Source of the DNA: Posidoniimonas corsicana
Lineage (GTDB): Bacteria > Planctomycetota > Planctomycetia > Pirellulales > Lacipirellulaceae
Length of the DNA stretch: 64,000 nt
NCBI RefSeq assembly: GCF_007859765.1
Contig: NZ_SIHJ01000001.1
Location: 1,178,767-1,242,766 of the forward strand
Reading direction: 5' to 3'
Position 1 is the first letter of the stretch; every line of letters starts with the position of its first letter. This document shows positions 17,673 through 25,716 of the stretch, one piece after another. The translations under genes were made by a program, and so were the position numbers. The notes beneath the pieces were generated by a model, which was given only the letters and a program-made list of their open reading frames with translations, was not told the origin of the DNA and made no database searches.

Positions 17673-18443
17673 ATCACGGCCGTCCGGTCCATCACGAAGT
17701 CGTAGCTCCCGACGTGATCTTTGAACGCCGGTCGGAGCCCGACGCACGACCCGTCCGTCAGCCACAGCCGCTTGCGTTTAGGCTGCTTACACGGAACCAT
17801 GAGGCCCTCGCGGCGCCACAGGTGTTTGACTCGTTTGTGATTGACCCGCCAACCACCCGCTCGCGGCAACGCCGAGATACGGCGGTAGCCGTACCGGCCG
17901 TAGTCGCTTGCTAGTTGCGTCGTCTACCGCAACAGCCGTGGCTCGTCGATCAGCACGTGCTTGCCGCGACGCTGCGTGCTCCGCGGCTGCCCTAGCACAT
18001 GGCAGGCCCGACGCGCCGACACCAGCGGTCGGCCGAGCGAGTCTCTCGCGTGTTCGACCGCCCGGCGTCGGCGGGCCGGGCTCAGAAGTTTCCCGAGGCG
18101 GCTTCTTTCAAGATCGCCTAGTCGAGCTCGGCGTCCGCATGCAGACGTTTCAACCGGGCGCTCTCCTTCTCGGGCTCCTTCAGCCGCTTCGCCTGGTCGA
18201 GCTTCAACTCGCCGTACCCCTTACGCCAGCGGCAGTAGGTCGGGTAGGTCACGCCGATCTGCTTGGCCGCCTGCTGCTCTTGGGTCTAGCTTTGCGGCAA
18301 CAGCACCTCCGCCTCTCGCAGCTACCCAACAATCTCCTACGCCGAATGCTTCTTCCCTCGTGGCGTCCTGAACCTCCGTCAGGTGGCGCCCACGCCGAGC
18401 GATTATCGCGCCGGCTGTGGACTCGTTTGAAGGGGGCTGGTCA
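17673..18443 (-). mobile_element. Decayed IS3-family insertion sequence
   Basis: On the minus strand, orfA (about 18370 to 18090) reads TQEQQAAKQIGVTYPTYCRW and RLKRLHADAELD-stop-AILKEAAS, the helix-turn-helix and leucine-zipper region of IS3 OrfA. orfB follows with RRAVEHARDSLGRPLVSARR, DYGRYGYRRISALPRAGGW and RLWLTDGSCVGLRP...SYDFVMDRT, and is cut off there, at about 17682, before most of the DDE catalytic core. Five in-frame stops interrupt orfA and orfB and all are TAG. The left end is probably the TGACCAGCCCCC sequence at 18443, typical of IS3-type ends beginning TG. The element is dead. The 300-bp repeat copy A lies at the truncation point. Confidence 0.88.
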
Positions 18444-20129
18444 CTTCTTGGCGGTCTTCCTCGGCTTATCCTTATTGCTCCTGGGCTTCGTCGATTGCTC
18501 CTCTGGCTTTGTAGAAAGATCTTGCGCAGGCGGCATGTTGAGCGTTTCCTCGGGAGTCGGATCGCGGTTGGAGGTCGTCTCTGCGAAGCCATACCAATAG
18601 GTTCCAACCTGGTACCCCATGTCGCAATCCGATCCCGACCAAACCTCCATGTCAAGCCGCAATGAACTCCCAAACGGCATCGTGTCGAGCGCTCGGCTGC
18701 GTGTCTCGACACTGTACCCTAGTGTGTTCTTGGATTTGTCACTCTTGGGCTTGCGATTGAGCTTGTTGTACTTATTGCTCATCGGCTGAGCGTGGAAGGG
18801 GTGCTCATAGAAGTCGGTGCTGCGGCCGCCCCAGGAATAGCCGTAGTAGTCCTCCGTGCCGGTCCCAAAGATCGAGGGAAAATTTTCACCATCGACCCAA
18901 ATCCGTTCATCTCCTTCGCCCCACCAGCTGGTGACGGGGTTCATGACCGTCAGGGTGTCACCCACGTACACTCCCCGGCCCATAAGCGTAACGTAGTTCC
19001 AGTCGGAACGCGGTCGCGTTGGTACGGGATACTGACCTCGCCAGGCGGCGTGGAAGTACATCGAACTTTCATCCCAGGTCCAATCACCTGTCTTCACCCT
19101 AAGATCTGCATCGACTGCCTCGGGGCTCAGGTTCAGCAGCGTTACCTTGCCGCCTGTTTGGTAGGGCATCACCCAGCGGCACGTCATCGCGCCATCTTGG
19201 CCAACTGTGCGGTACCAGCCCTGCATTGGATTGAGCCCAATGCCCGAACCAAAGAAATCACCAATCGGACACCAGACGGTTTGCATGCCGTCGAATTCCA
19301 CTTTGAGGACAACCTGTCGCGTGACATTCGGGTTCTTATAGCTGTCGAGTTTGACGGATAGCTCCCGGACGGCGGCGACACCGGCGGGCAAGTCGAGGCT
19401 CATCTCCTGCTGATTGGCGAGTGACGCCTTGATGCTCAACGGTGAATTGGCATCCTCGGCTGAGGGGTTGAGCAGCAACTTGCCTGTTTCTTCGGTCAAG
19501 GTTTTGGCGGCGTTGAAGTCTTCCATTGTAAAGGTCGTCACGTCGGTCCCTTCGCTGTAATCACGGAAGGTGAATTGGAAGAAGAACGGAGTCTTGTCCG
19601 TCGTCACCTTGCACCCATTGGCGTAAGGAATTGGGAAGAAACTCACCGCCGAACGCAGCGACTGGTGAGCCAGGGGGTAAGGGATTGCCCCCGTGCCATC
19701 AAACAAGGTCAGCATGTTGCCTTCGAGCACCGGTTCGTCCGAGCCGTCTAAATAGATCCGCATCGTGATATCGGAGCCGGGCTTCAACTGATTCAACCAA
19801 GGCATCCACGTCCGCACGATCGCACCGGGGCCGGTGTGATCCATAAGCACCCACTCTTTGCGGCCGTTGTTCTCTTCTACGCGGATAAAATTCTTGTCCT
19901 TCGGTCCGCGGTTGAAGTCTTTGTTGGTAAACCAGCCGACCGGCTCATCAGGCGTCTTGGAGGCCCGGTTGTAGCTGCTGTGCTGCTTCAACCGGAAGCT
20001 TCTTGCCGGGAACTTGGCGACCGAATCCCGGTCGGTCATCTCCTGCAGCAGCGATGAAATGGTTACCTGCCCGTAGGCATGGATGGGCAGGACAACCAGC
20101 AGGAAAAGAAACGTCAAGCGGTAAGTCAT
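18441..20129 (-). CDS. Secreted DUF2961 protein (GH172-like)
   Basis: A 562-residue exported protein of the DUF2961 family, now linked to glycoside hydrolase family GH172, whose characterised members act on fructofuranosyl or arabinofuranosyl linkages. Signal peptide MTYRLTFLFLLVVLPIHAYG. Typical segments are GPGAIVRTWMPW, MRIYLDGSDEPVLEG, FFPIPYANGCKVT, DFFGSGIGLNPMQGWYRTV and FPSIFGTGTEDYYGYSWGG. The ATG at 20129 is preferred over a GTG at 20138 because it gives a standard signal peptide. The last 25 residues are Lys/Pro/Ser-rich and unlike the family; the stop codon coincides with the end of the IS3 relic, so the tail may be altered. GC is lower than in core genes. Confidence 0.9.
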   Translation of the reverse strand: MTYRLTFLFLLVVLPIHAYGQVTISSLLQEMTDRDSVAKFPARSFRLKQHSSYNRASKTPDEPVGWFTNKDFNRGPKDKNFIRVEENNGRKEWVLMDHTGPGAIVRTWMPWLNQLKPGSDITMRIYLDGSDEPVLEGNMLTLFDGTGAIPYPLAHQSLRSAVSFFPIPYANGCKVTTDKTPFFFQFTFRDYSEGTDVTTFTMEDFNAAKTLTEETGKLLLNPSAEDANSPLSIKASLANQQEMSLDLPAGVAAVRELSVKLDSYKNPNVTRQVVLKVEFDGMQTVWCPIGDFFGSGIGLNPMQGWYRTVGQDGAMTCRWVMPYQTGGKVTLLNLSPEAVDADLRVKTGDWTWDESSMYFHAAWRGQYPVPTRPRSDWNYVTLMGRGVYVGDTLTVMNPVTSWWGEGDERIWVDGENFPSIFGTGTEDYYGYSWGGRSTDFYEHPFHAQPMSNKYNKLNRKPKSDKSKNTLGYSVETRSRALDTMPFGSSLRLDMEVWSGSDCDMGYQVGTYWYGFAETTSNRDPTPEETLNMPPAQDLSTKPEEQSTKPRSNKDKPRKTAKK

Positions 20130-20307
20130 GTCCAACACCAGGTGGGTCTGTCTCGTAGCCGTATCTATCTCAGGAAGAGCTTGGCACGAGGCACGTCGTA
20201 CGCGAGTTAAGTTATACCTAGCTACGCTAACATCAACTCTAGGGCTGGTCCAGCCGCAAGCTTTTGCCGGGCCTACAGCAGTTCAGGAACCGCTGCAAGG
20301 CTCAGAA

Positions 20308-20607
20308 GTTAGATCAACCGACCTGAGTTGTAGCCGCGCACAACTCGCTAAGGTGTGCCCAACCTCCGTCGCTTGAGCGAGCCGTCAATCGCAGTCGGTG
20401 TACACCACCTCTGCGAACTCGAGACAGCGGCTTCGGACCCTTGGCTTAGGTCCCTGATACTTATCGCAGGGGTCGCAGCGCCGTTCTGCGCAGCTCGTGC
20501 ATCGGCTTTCGAGCGTGCAAACAGGCCCCCCCCAATCGCTAGCGTGAGTTAGGCTGCGGCGCGCGGTTGCAGCAACCGGAGGCAACCGATGGTCTGGCAG
20601 AAGAGCG
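20308..20607. repeat. 300-bp dispersed repeat, copy B
   Basis: Second copy of the element at 17373-17672, same orientation, same length, about 94 percent identical. The flanks of the two copies do not match, so the ends at GTTAGATCAACC and GGCAGAAGAGCG are sharp. The minus-strand frame of copy A is interrupted here by a TGA at 20387-20385. I see no terminal inverted repeats. The two copies enclose the IS3 relic and the DUF2961 gene. Confidence 0.85.
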
Positions 20608-21129
20608 GGCGCAGTCGTGCGCGCGGAAAGTTCTCGGAACAGAAAAACGCCACGCGTTCTCTACCGCCCGGCCCCCTGTCTATCTCCTGCTCTCCCAAGG
20701 GCTTCCGTGGAGGGCCTGGCCGCGGCCGACGCGATCCGTGTCGTCGGCGCGCGTTGACAACCGCCGGGCGGCGTTCACAATCGACGCTGCACCTTCAAAT
20801 GGCGTCCGGCCCGCAGCGCCAACTGCGGATCGGGATTTCAGACATCTCCCTAAGTGCGAGGTCGGGAGACGCCATGGCGGTTACGCCAAGTCTAACTGTG
20901 CACCGCTGCGTACTTTATCTCGAACGGTCGGGGGCTGGGCGATCGAATCGCCCCGACACGAACAACGCATGCGGTTAGCCCGCGGCAGCCCCTAGCTGGC
21001 CCTTGTCGCTAAGCCTGTCGCCCGAATCGTCGCGCGGTCAGGGCTCCCTTCTAAGCACGACCTCAAGGAGACCGCCGTAGGCGAATTGCGTATTCGTCAG
21101 CGGCGGGAGTTGGACCAAGGACCATCGAT
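20608..21129. other. Intergenic, nothing recognised
   Basis: A 522-base gap between repeat copy B and the recombination genes. Short frames exist but none has a plausible start, codon bias or recognisable product. It presumably includes the promoter of the excisionase-like gene. Confidence 0.45.
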
Positions 21130-21390
21130 ATGACGAGCGCCTTCTGCTTGTTTGAGAACGGCAAATCTTACGACGCGCTGCAGATCGCCAAGCAACTCGG
21201 CCGCACTGGCAAGGCGGAGAATATGATCCGCTGGGTGCGTGAGCACGTCTTCTCGCAGGGCTGCTGGCACTACAAGCTCGGCAACGTCTACATCACTACC
21301 GGGGATCACCTGAACCTATGGATCAATCAACGCGCCGAGGGCTGGAACGACGATTCAAGATTATCAAGCGGTCCGGGCGGAAGCGACTGA
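21130..21390 (+). CDS. Small helix-turn-helix protein, excisionase-like
   Basis: An 86-residue protein overlapping the integrase start by about 70 bases in another frame. The segment KSYDALQIAKQLGRTGKAENMIRWVREHVF looks like a winged helix-turn-helix of the excisionase/MerR kind, followed by a wing-like HYKLGNVYITTGDHLNLWIN. Size, position immediately before a tyrosine integrase and overlap with it fit a recombination directionality factor. The last ~15 residues run over the integrase start and are probably disordered. The ATG at 21130 is the only good start; no strong ribosome-binding site is seen. Confidence 0.6.
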   Translation: MTSAFCLFENGKSYDALQIAKQLGRTGKAENMIRWVREHVFSQGCWHYKLGNVYITTGDHLNLWINQRAEGWNDDSRLSSGPGGSD

Positions 21391-22469
21391 TCATCCGCTG
21401 GCACGGCGGAGAGCGGGCTCGCGAGACCTCTTTGGGCGTCTCCCGCCACCGCGACGCTGAGCGGTTGGCGAGAGACCTGATCGCGAGCATGGAGCGTCCT
21501 CGGGAGGACGACTGGCTCAGCTTCCAACAGGAGTTCGAAGACCACCATCTGAAGAGTCAGTCCAAGAACTACCGCGCGTCGTTCGTGCCTGCAGCTCGAA
21601 AGCTCGAAAACCTCTGCAACCCGAAGCGCGTGTCGGACGTCACGCCGCTGATGCTTGCCCGGTTTCATACGCGGATGCGAGAGGCGGGCCTGGCGAACAC
21701 TACGGCCGCCAGCTACCTGAGGCAGCTACGCATAACGATCAACTGGGCCGCAGAGCACGGCTACCTCGAGCAGCGGGTCAAGGTTGTCGTCCCGAGGGTC
21801 GACGAGGACGAGGAGATGAAGGGCCGGCCGCTCTCTCTGGAAGAGTTAGAGCGTCTGCTGAAAGCGGCCGGCAAGTTGTTGGGCGTGCACGCGGCGCCGA
21901 TGGAGAGCATGCTGCGGGGCTACTGGCTCTCCGGGCTGCGTAGGACTGAGGGGTACCTGCTGTCGTGGGACAACTCGGAAGAGCTGCTGGTGGTGAAAAT
22001 CGACGGGCGTCGGCCGATGGTGGAAATCCCCACCAAACTCGACAAGGGCCGCAAGCGGCGGACACTGTCGCTGACGCCCGACTTCGTGGAGCACCTACGC
22101 TCTCTCCCGAACCGCGAGGGACGGGTCTACCGCCCGCTGACGAAACAGGGCAGGGTGGTGCGGTCGGTCGACACGCTCGGCGTTCTGATCTCCGACATCG
22201 GCGCCACGACCAACATTGTGACTAAGCCGGGACGGCACCCAACAGTGCACGACTTGCGGCGGTCGTTTGGCGAGCGGTGGGCGGCTCGGGTGACCCCACC
22301 GGTGCTGAAAGAACTGATGCGGCACCGGGATATCAAGACTACGCTGAAGTACTACGTGGGTCAGTCGGCGGAGCGGACAGCAAACCAGGTCTGGGACGTA
22401 TTCGAGCGGAGCCAGGGTGGCGTTTTGGGTGGCGCCCGCGAACCGGCCGCAGAGGCGAACCGGTCGTAA
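21318..22469 (+). CDS. Tyrosine recombinase / integrase
   Basis: A 383-residue phage-type integrase. The N-terminal part carries an arm-binding-like basic region (RRFKIIKRSGRKRLIIRW) and a core-binding SAM-like helical domain with VSDVTPLMLARFHTRMREAG. The catalytic domain shows the first Arg in SGLRRTEGY, the HxxR box in HDLRRSFGERWA, and the final His/Tyr region in LMRHRDIKTTLKYYVG, where the Tyr is the nucleophile. All catalytic elements look intact. It ends 27 bases from the 3' end of tRNA-Pro on the opposite strand, the usual arrangement of an element inserted in a tRNA gene. Preceded by an excisionase-like gene. Confidence 0.92.
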   Translation: MDQSTRRGLERRFKIIKRSGRKRLIIRWHGGERARETSLGVSRHRDAERLARDLIASMERPREDDWLSFQQEFEDHHLKSQSKNYRASFVPAARKLENLCNPKRVSDVTPLMLARFHTRMREAGLANTTAASYLRQLRITINWAAEHGYLEQRVKVVVPRVDEDEEMKGRPLSLEELERLLKAAGKLLGVHAAPMESMLRGYWLSGLRRTEGYLLSWDNSEELLVVKIDGRRPMVEIPTKLDKGRKRRTLSLTPDFVEHLRSLPNREGRVYRPLTKQGRVVRSVDTLGVLISDIGATTNIVTKPGRHPTVHDLRRSFGERWAARVTPPVLKELMRHRDIKTTLKYYVGQSAERTANQVWDVFERSQGGVLGGAREPAAEANRS

Positions 22470-22496
22470 ACCGTGTTGCCAAAGAGCTTTACAAAG

Positions 22497-22570
22497 TCGG
22501 GCCGACAGGATTCGAACCTGCGACCTTTTGACCCCCAGTCAAACGCGCTACCAGACTGCGCCACGGCCCG
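22497..22570 (-). tRNA. tRNA-Pro (anticodon GGG)
   Basis: On the minus strand the molecule starts CGGGCCG and ends CGGCCCG plus discriminator A, giving a 7-bp acceptor stem. The anticodon stem TTTGA/TCAAA encloses the loop CTGGGGG, so the anticodon is GGG. The T arm has GGTTCGAATCC. No CCA is encoded. Its 3' end faces the integrase gene, so it is the likely attachment site; I could not find a second copy of its 3' end elsewhere in the window. Confidence 0.95.
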
Positions 22571-22731
22571 AACTTAGGTAAGATGTCGCCGCGGAGAAGC
22601 CTTGAGAGCAAGGGTCGCGACTGCCACTAGATTACTACAGGCCGGCGGGGAGGGGAAGCCCAAGTCACCAAGCCGCTTTCCGCCGAGGGAGCCTCGCAGT
22701 GGGGTTGCCGCTCGGCCAACCGTCCCCGCGG

Positions 22732-23481
22732 CTAGCCCTCAAGCTCCGCCATCACGGACTCGTCGATGTTGAAATTCGAGCTGACTTTCTGGACGTCGTC
22801 GTGGTCGTCGAGTCGCTCCATCAGTTTCAGGACCTGCCGGGCGTCGTCTCCGGCGACGTCGACGTAGTCGTTCGGCAGGTAGGTGATTTCGCTAGTTTCC
22901 GTGGCCAGGCCCGCCGCCTCGACGGCGTTAGAAACCTCGTTGTAGGCGTCAACCGGGCAGGTAACCTCAAACTGGTCGCCGTCGTGCTTGACGTCGTCGG
23001 CGCCTGCTTCCAGAGCAAGCTCCATGAGCGACTCCTCGTCGGTTTCGCTTGCGGCGATCACCAACAAACCTTTGCGCTCAAACATCCAGGCCGCGCAGCC
23101 GGTGGCGCCGAGCTTGCCGCCAAACACGTCGAAGATCTTGCGGATCTCTGGGGCGGTGCGGTTGCGGTTGTCGGTGAGAATCTCGCACATGAAAGCCACG
23201 CCCGACGGGCCCATGCCCTCGTAGATGATTTCCTCGTAGTTGTCGCCGTCGCTGTCGCCGGCGCCTTTCTTGATCGCCCGCTCGATGTTGTCCTTGGGCA
23301 TCGACACCGCTTTGGCGTCGTTGATCGCGTAGCGGAGCCGGAGGTTCGCATCGGGGTCAGGGCCGCCCATCTTGGCGGCGACGATGATCGCTTTGGAGAG
23401 CTTGCTCCAGACCTTCCCTCGCTTGGCGTCGATCGCCGCCTTCTTGTGCTTGATGCCCGCCCAGTGTGAGTGGCCTGCCAT
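22732..23481 (-). CDS. YebC/PmpR family protein
   Basis: A 249-residue cytoplasmic protein of the YebC/PmpR/TACO1 family, described as transcription regulators and, more recently, as helpers of translation through difficult peptide stretches. The ATG at 23481 gives the family's canonical beginning MAGHSHWAGIKHKKAAIDAK. Other hallmarks are AKMGGPDPDANLRLRYAI, VSMPKDNIERAIKKG, YEGMGPSGVAFMCEILTDNR and NFNIDESVMAEL. Full length. It follows the TPR gene by 35 bases on the same strand. Confidence 0.95.
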   Translation of the reverse strand: MAGHSHWAGIKHKKAAIDAKRGKVWSKLSKAIIVAAKMGGPDPDANLRLRYAINDAKAVSMPKDNIERAIKKGAGDSDGDNYEEIIYEGMGPSGVAFMCEILTDNRNRTAPEIRKIFDVFGGKLGATGCAAWMFERKGLLVIAASETDEESLMELALEAGADDVKHDGDQFEVTCPVDAYNEVSNAVEAAGLATETSEITYLPNDYVDVAGDDARQVLKLMERLDDHDDVQKVSSNFNIDESVMAELEG

Positions 23482-23516
23482 GTTGTGCTCGTGAGTGCGT
23501 AGGGGTGTGGTGGTTA

Positions 23517-25706
23517 CTACTCGGCGTCGCTGGGCGCCGGCTGCTGCCTCTCGGGCTGGAGCGAGTCGATCCTGCCAAGAATGGCTTCGCGCAGCTCTTT
23601 GCGTTCGGGTTGCTCGGCCAGCGCTTGGATGGCTCGCCGCCACTCTCGACGTGCGGCGTCGGCCTCGCCCGAGGCGGCGAGCGTCTGGCCTAAGTGATCG
23701 AGTATCTCGGCGTCCGGGGTCGCGGTCAACGCGACCGCCCTGCGGAGGGTGGTGGTCGCTTCATCGTGGCGCCCCAGTCGAAACTGGGCCCAGCCGTAGC
23801 TGTCCAAGTAGGCCGGGTTTTCGGGCTCCGCATCGACCGCCGACTGCGCCATCCGCAGAGACCGTTCGGGGTGGAGCCCGCGGTCCGCCCATAGGTAGGC
23901 AAGGTCGTTGCTAGCGCCAGGGTCGCCGGGGAACTCATCGAGCACAAGTTGCAGCTGCTCAATAGCCGCGTCGGTCTTGCCGAGTTTCAGCAGCAAATAG
24001 GAGTAGCTCAAGCGTGCCTCGCGGAGGGGCTGCCGCGCAGAGTCGTCGACCTCGTCGTCGAATTTACCAAGGAGGTCCGCGTACTGCTCTACCGCCTGCT
24101 CCTCACGCCCGGCGGCCTGCAGCACGCGGGCGATCTGGGCCGCAAAGTCGGGAGAGTCTGGGGCCAGTTCCGCCGCCTTGCGTGCGGCATTCACCGCGTC
24201 ATCCGGGTTTGATTGCCAGGGCAGGGCGGCACTCAGGTAGTACCATGCAGCAGGGTCATCCTGTTCGAGGCTTCCGTTATTGAGTCCGTCGCGGATGAGC
24301 CCCGCCGCCAGCGAACCCTCGTCCGCTAGAATCAGGCCGATGGCGAAGTCCAGCGTCAGCGGGCCGGCGTTCTGGTCAACCGCTCCGATTCCCTTTCGGA
24401 AGAGCTCAACCGCTAGCTCGTGCCGACCTGAAATCGCAGCAAGACGCGCCGCCGGAAGCAGCCGCTCGGCAGCGGCCGGTTCGGCGTTAAGCAGAACTTG
24501 CAGGCGGGTCGCGATCTGACTCGCGAACGCATCGCTGCGCATGGCGCTCTTGAGGGCGTCGGCGTGGTCCGCAAGCGATGGGTCAACCTGCCCGAGCTGC
24601 TCGATCAATGGCAGGATGCGGTTGGCGTCGTCAGCCTCTGTGTAGTATTTGATAAGCCAGTTGGCGGACTCGTTGAAGGTCTCCTCGTCGATGGGCGCCT
24701 CGGATCCGACCGCCGCGTCGACCAATCGGCGCAGCAGCGACGCGGCATCATCCGGGCACCCCGAATCAGATCGCTGCACCGCGTCGGCCCGTAGGGCGTA
24801 TAGGCTGTCGGGACGCTCCTCCCTAATTCTTTGGAGCTCTACCGGCCACCGCCCGCGGTCATTCAACTGCGTAAGGGTGGCGCGTAGCAGGCTGTACGGA
24901 TCGGCGCCGTACGGATCGCCCGGCTGCTGGAAGTACTCGCGTAGCTGTGAGTAGGCCTCAAGGGGCTGAGACTTCGCCAAAGCCAGTTTCGCGAGCCAGA
25001 ACTGCACCCCCGGTTCGGCGTCAATTCCGTCGGCGATCTGCGCGAATGCCTGGCCGGCAAGTCCTAGCTTACCCGCCTCGAGGTGGCATTGGCCGAAGGT
25101 CTCGTAGACCTGCGCCAGCGAGCCTCCCAGCGCCGACGTGAGACGACGCGCCGCGTCCGACTCGGGTGAATCCAACAGCTCCTGCTGCACGATCGCCAGG
25201 CTCCGCGAAGCGTCTTCGTACTGCCCGAGCTGCTGGTATAGACGGCCCAGCTCAATCCTGATCATCGCCTTCTCGAACGAAGCGTCGCGTTCGGGCGCTC
25301 TGTCTAGCCAGCGTTCGTAGAGGATCGCCGCCTGCCGCCATTGCTGCGACTCAGCTGCAAACAGGGCGAGCCGGCGGAGCATCTCCGGAGCAACGCCGCC
25401 CGCTTGGGATTGGATCACCGCGTAGCGGATGGCCTCGTCGCCGTGGCCCAGGCTGACAGCCAGTGGGATGACCTCGTCCAACAGCTGGGTCTGCGTTGGG
25501 TCCCACCGCCAGGAGCGCTGATACGCCCGCAGGGCGCCGGCCAGGTCCGACTGGGCGTAGAGCGTCTTGCCAAGGGCGTAGCTGGCCGCTGCCTGTGCGC
25601 GGTCCTGCTCGCCCTCGGTCAGTGGCCGTTCATCGGCGGCTGACGCCAGCAGCGGGGCCACGGCGATCGCGCAGAGCAGCGTGTTGAAGGACGGTCTCGA
25701 AGCCAC
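23517..25706 (-). CDS. Exported TPR-repeat protein
   Basis: A 729-residue protein. An N-terminal hydrophobic segment (FNTLLCAIAVAPLLASAA) is a signal peptide. Most of the remaining length is tetratricopeptide-like helix pairs; clear ones are ALGKTLYAQSDLAGALRAYQ, EPENPAYLDSYGWAQFRLGR and DAEILDHLGQTLAASGE near the end. TPR arrays mediate protein-protein contact, so it is probably a periplasmic scaffold. The start is a GTG at 25706, 10 bases after the stop of the endonuclease III-like gene. It may be co-transcribed with that gene and with yebC. No enzyme domain is seen. Confidence 0.85.
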   Translation of the reverse strand: MASRPSFNTLLCAIAVAPLLASAADERPLTEGEQDRAQAAASYALGKTLYAQSDLAGALRAYQRSWRWDPTQTQLLDEVIPLAVSLGHGDEAIRYAVIQSQAGGVAPEMLRRLALFAAESQQWRQAAILYERWLDRAPERDASFEKAMIRIELGRLYQQLGQYEDASRSLAIVQQELLDSPESDAARRLTSALGGSLAQVYETFGQCHLEAGKLGLAGQAFAQIADGIDAEPGVQFWLAKLALAKSQPLEAYSQLREYFQQPGDPYGADPYSLLRATLTQLNDRGRWPVELQRIREERPDSLYALRADAVQRSDSGCPDDAASLLRRLVDAAVGSEAPIDEETFNESANWLIKYYTEADDANRILPLIEQLGQVDPSLADHADALKSAMRSDAFASQIATRLQVLLNAEPAAAERLLPAARLAAISGRHELAVELFRKGIGAVDQNAGPLTLDFAIGLILADEGSLAAGLIRDGLNNGSLEQDDPAAWYYLSAALPWQSNPDDAVNAARKAAELAPDSPDFAAQIARVLQAAGREEQAVEQYADLLGKFDDEVDDSARQPLREARLSYSYLLLKLGKTDAAIEQLQLVLDEFPGDPGASNDLAYLWADRGLHPERSLRMAQSAVDAEPENPAYLDSYGWAQFRLGRHDEATTTLRRAVALTATPDAEILDHLGQTLAASGEADAARREWRRAIQALAEQPERKELREAILGRIDSLQPERQQPAPSDAE

Positions 25707-25716
25707 GGCGGGGACG

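Noticed and set aside
17258-17869. A 203-codon minus-strand frame that looks like one protein
   Set aside because: It is a chimera: the first third is IS3 OrfB, and the rest crosses the 300-bp repeat, whose second copy has a stop in this frame and non-synonymous differences.
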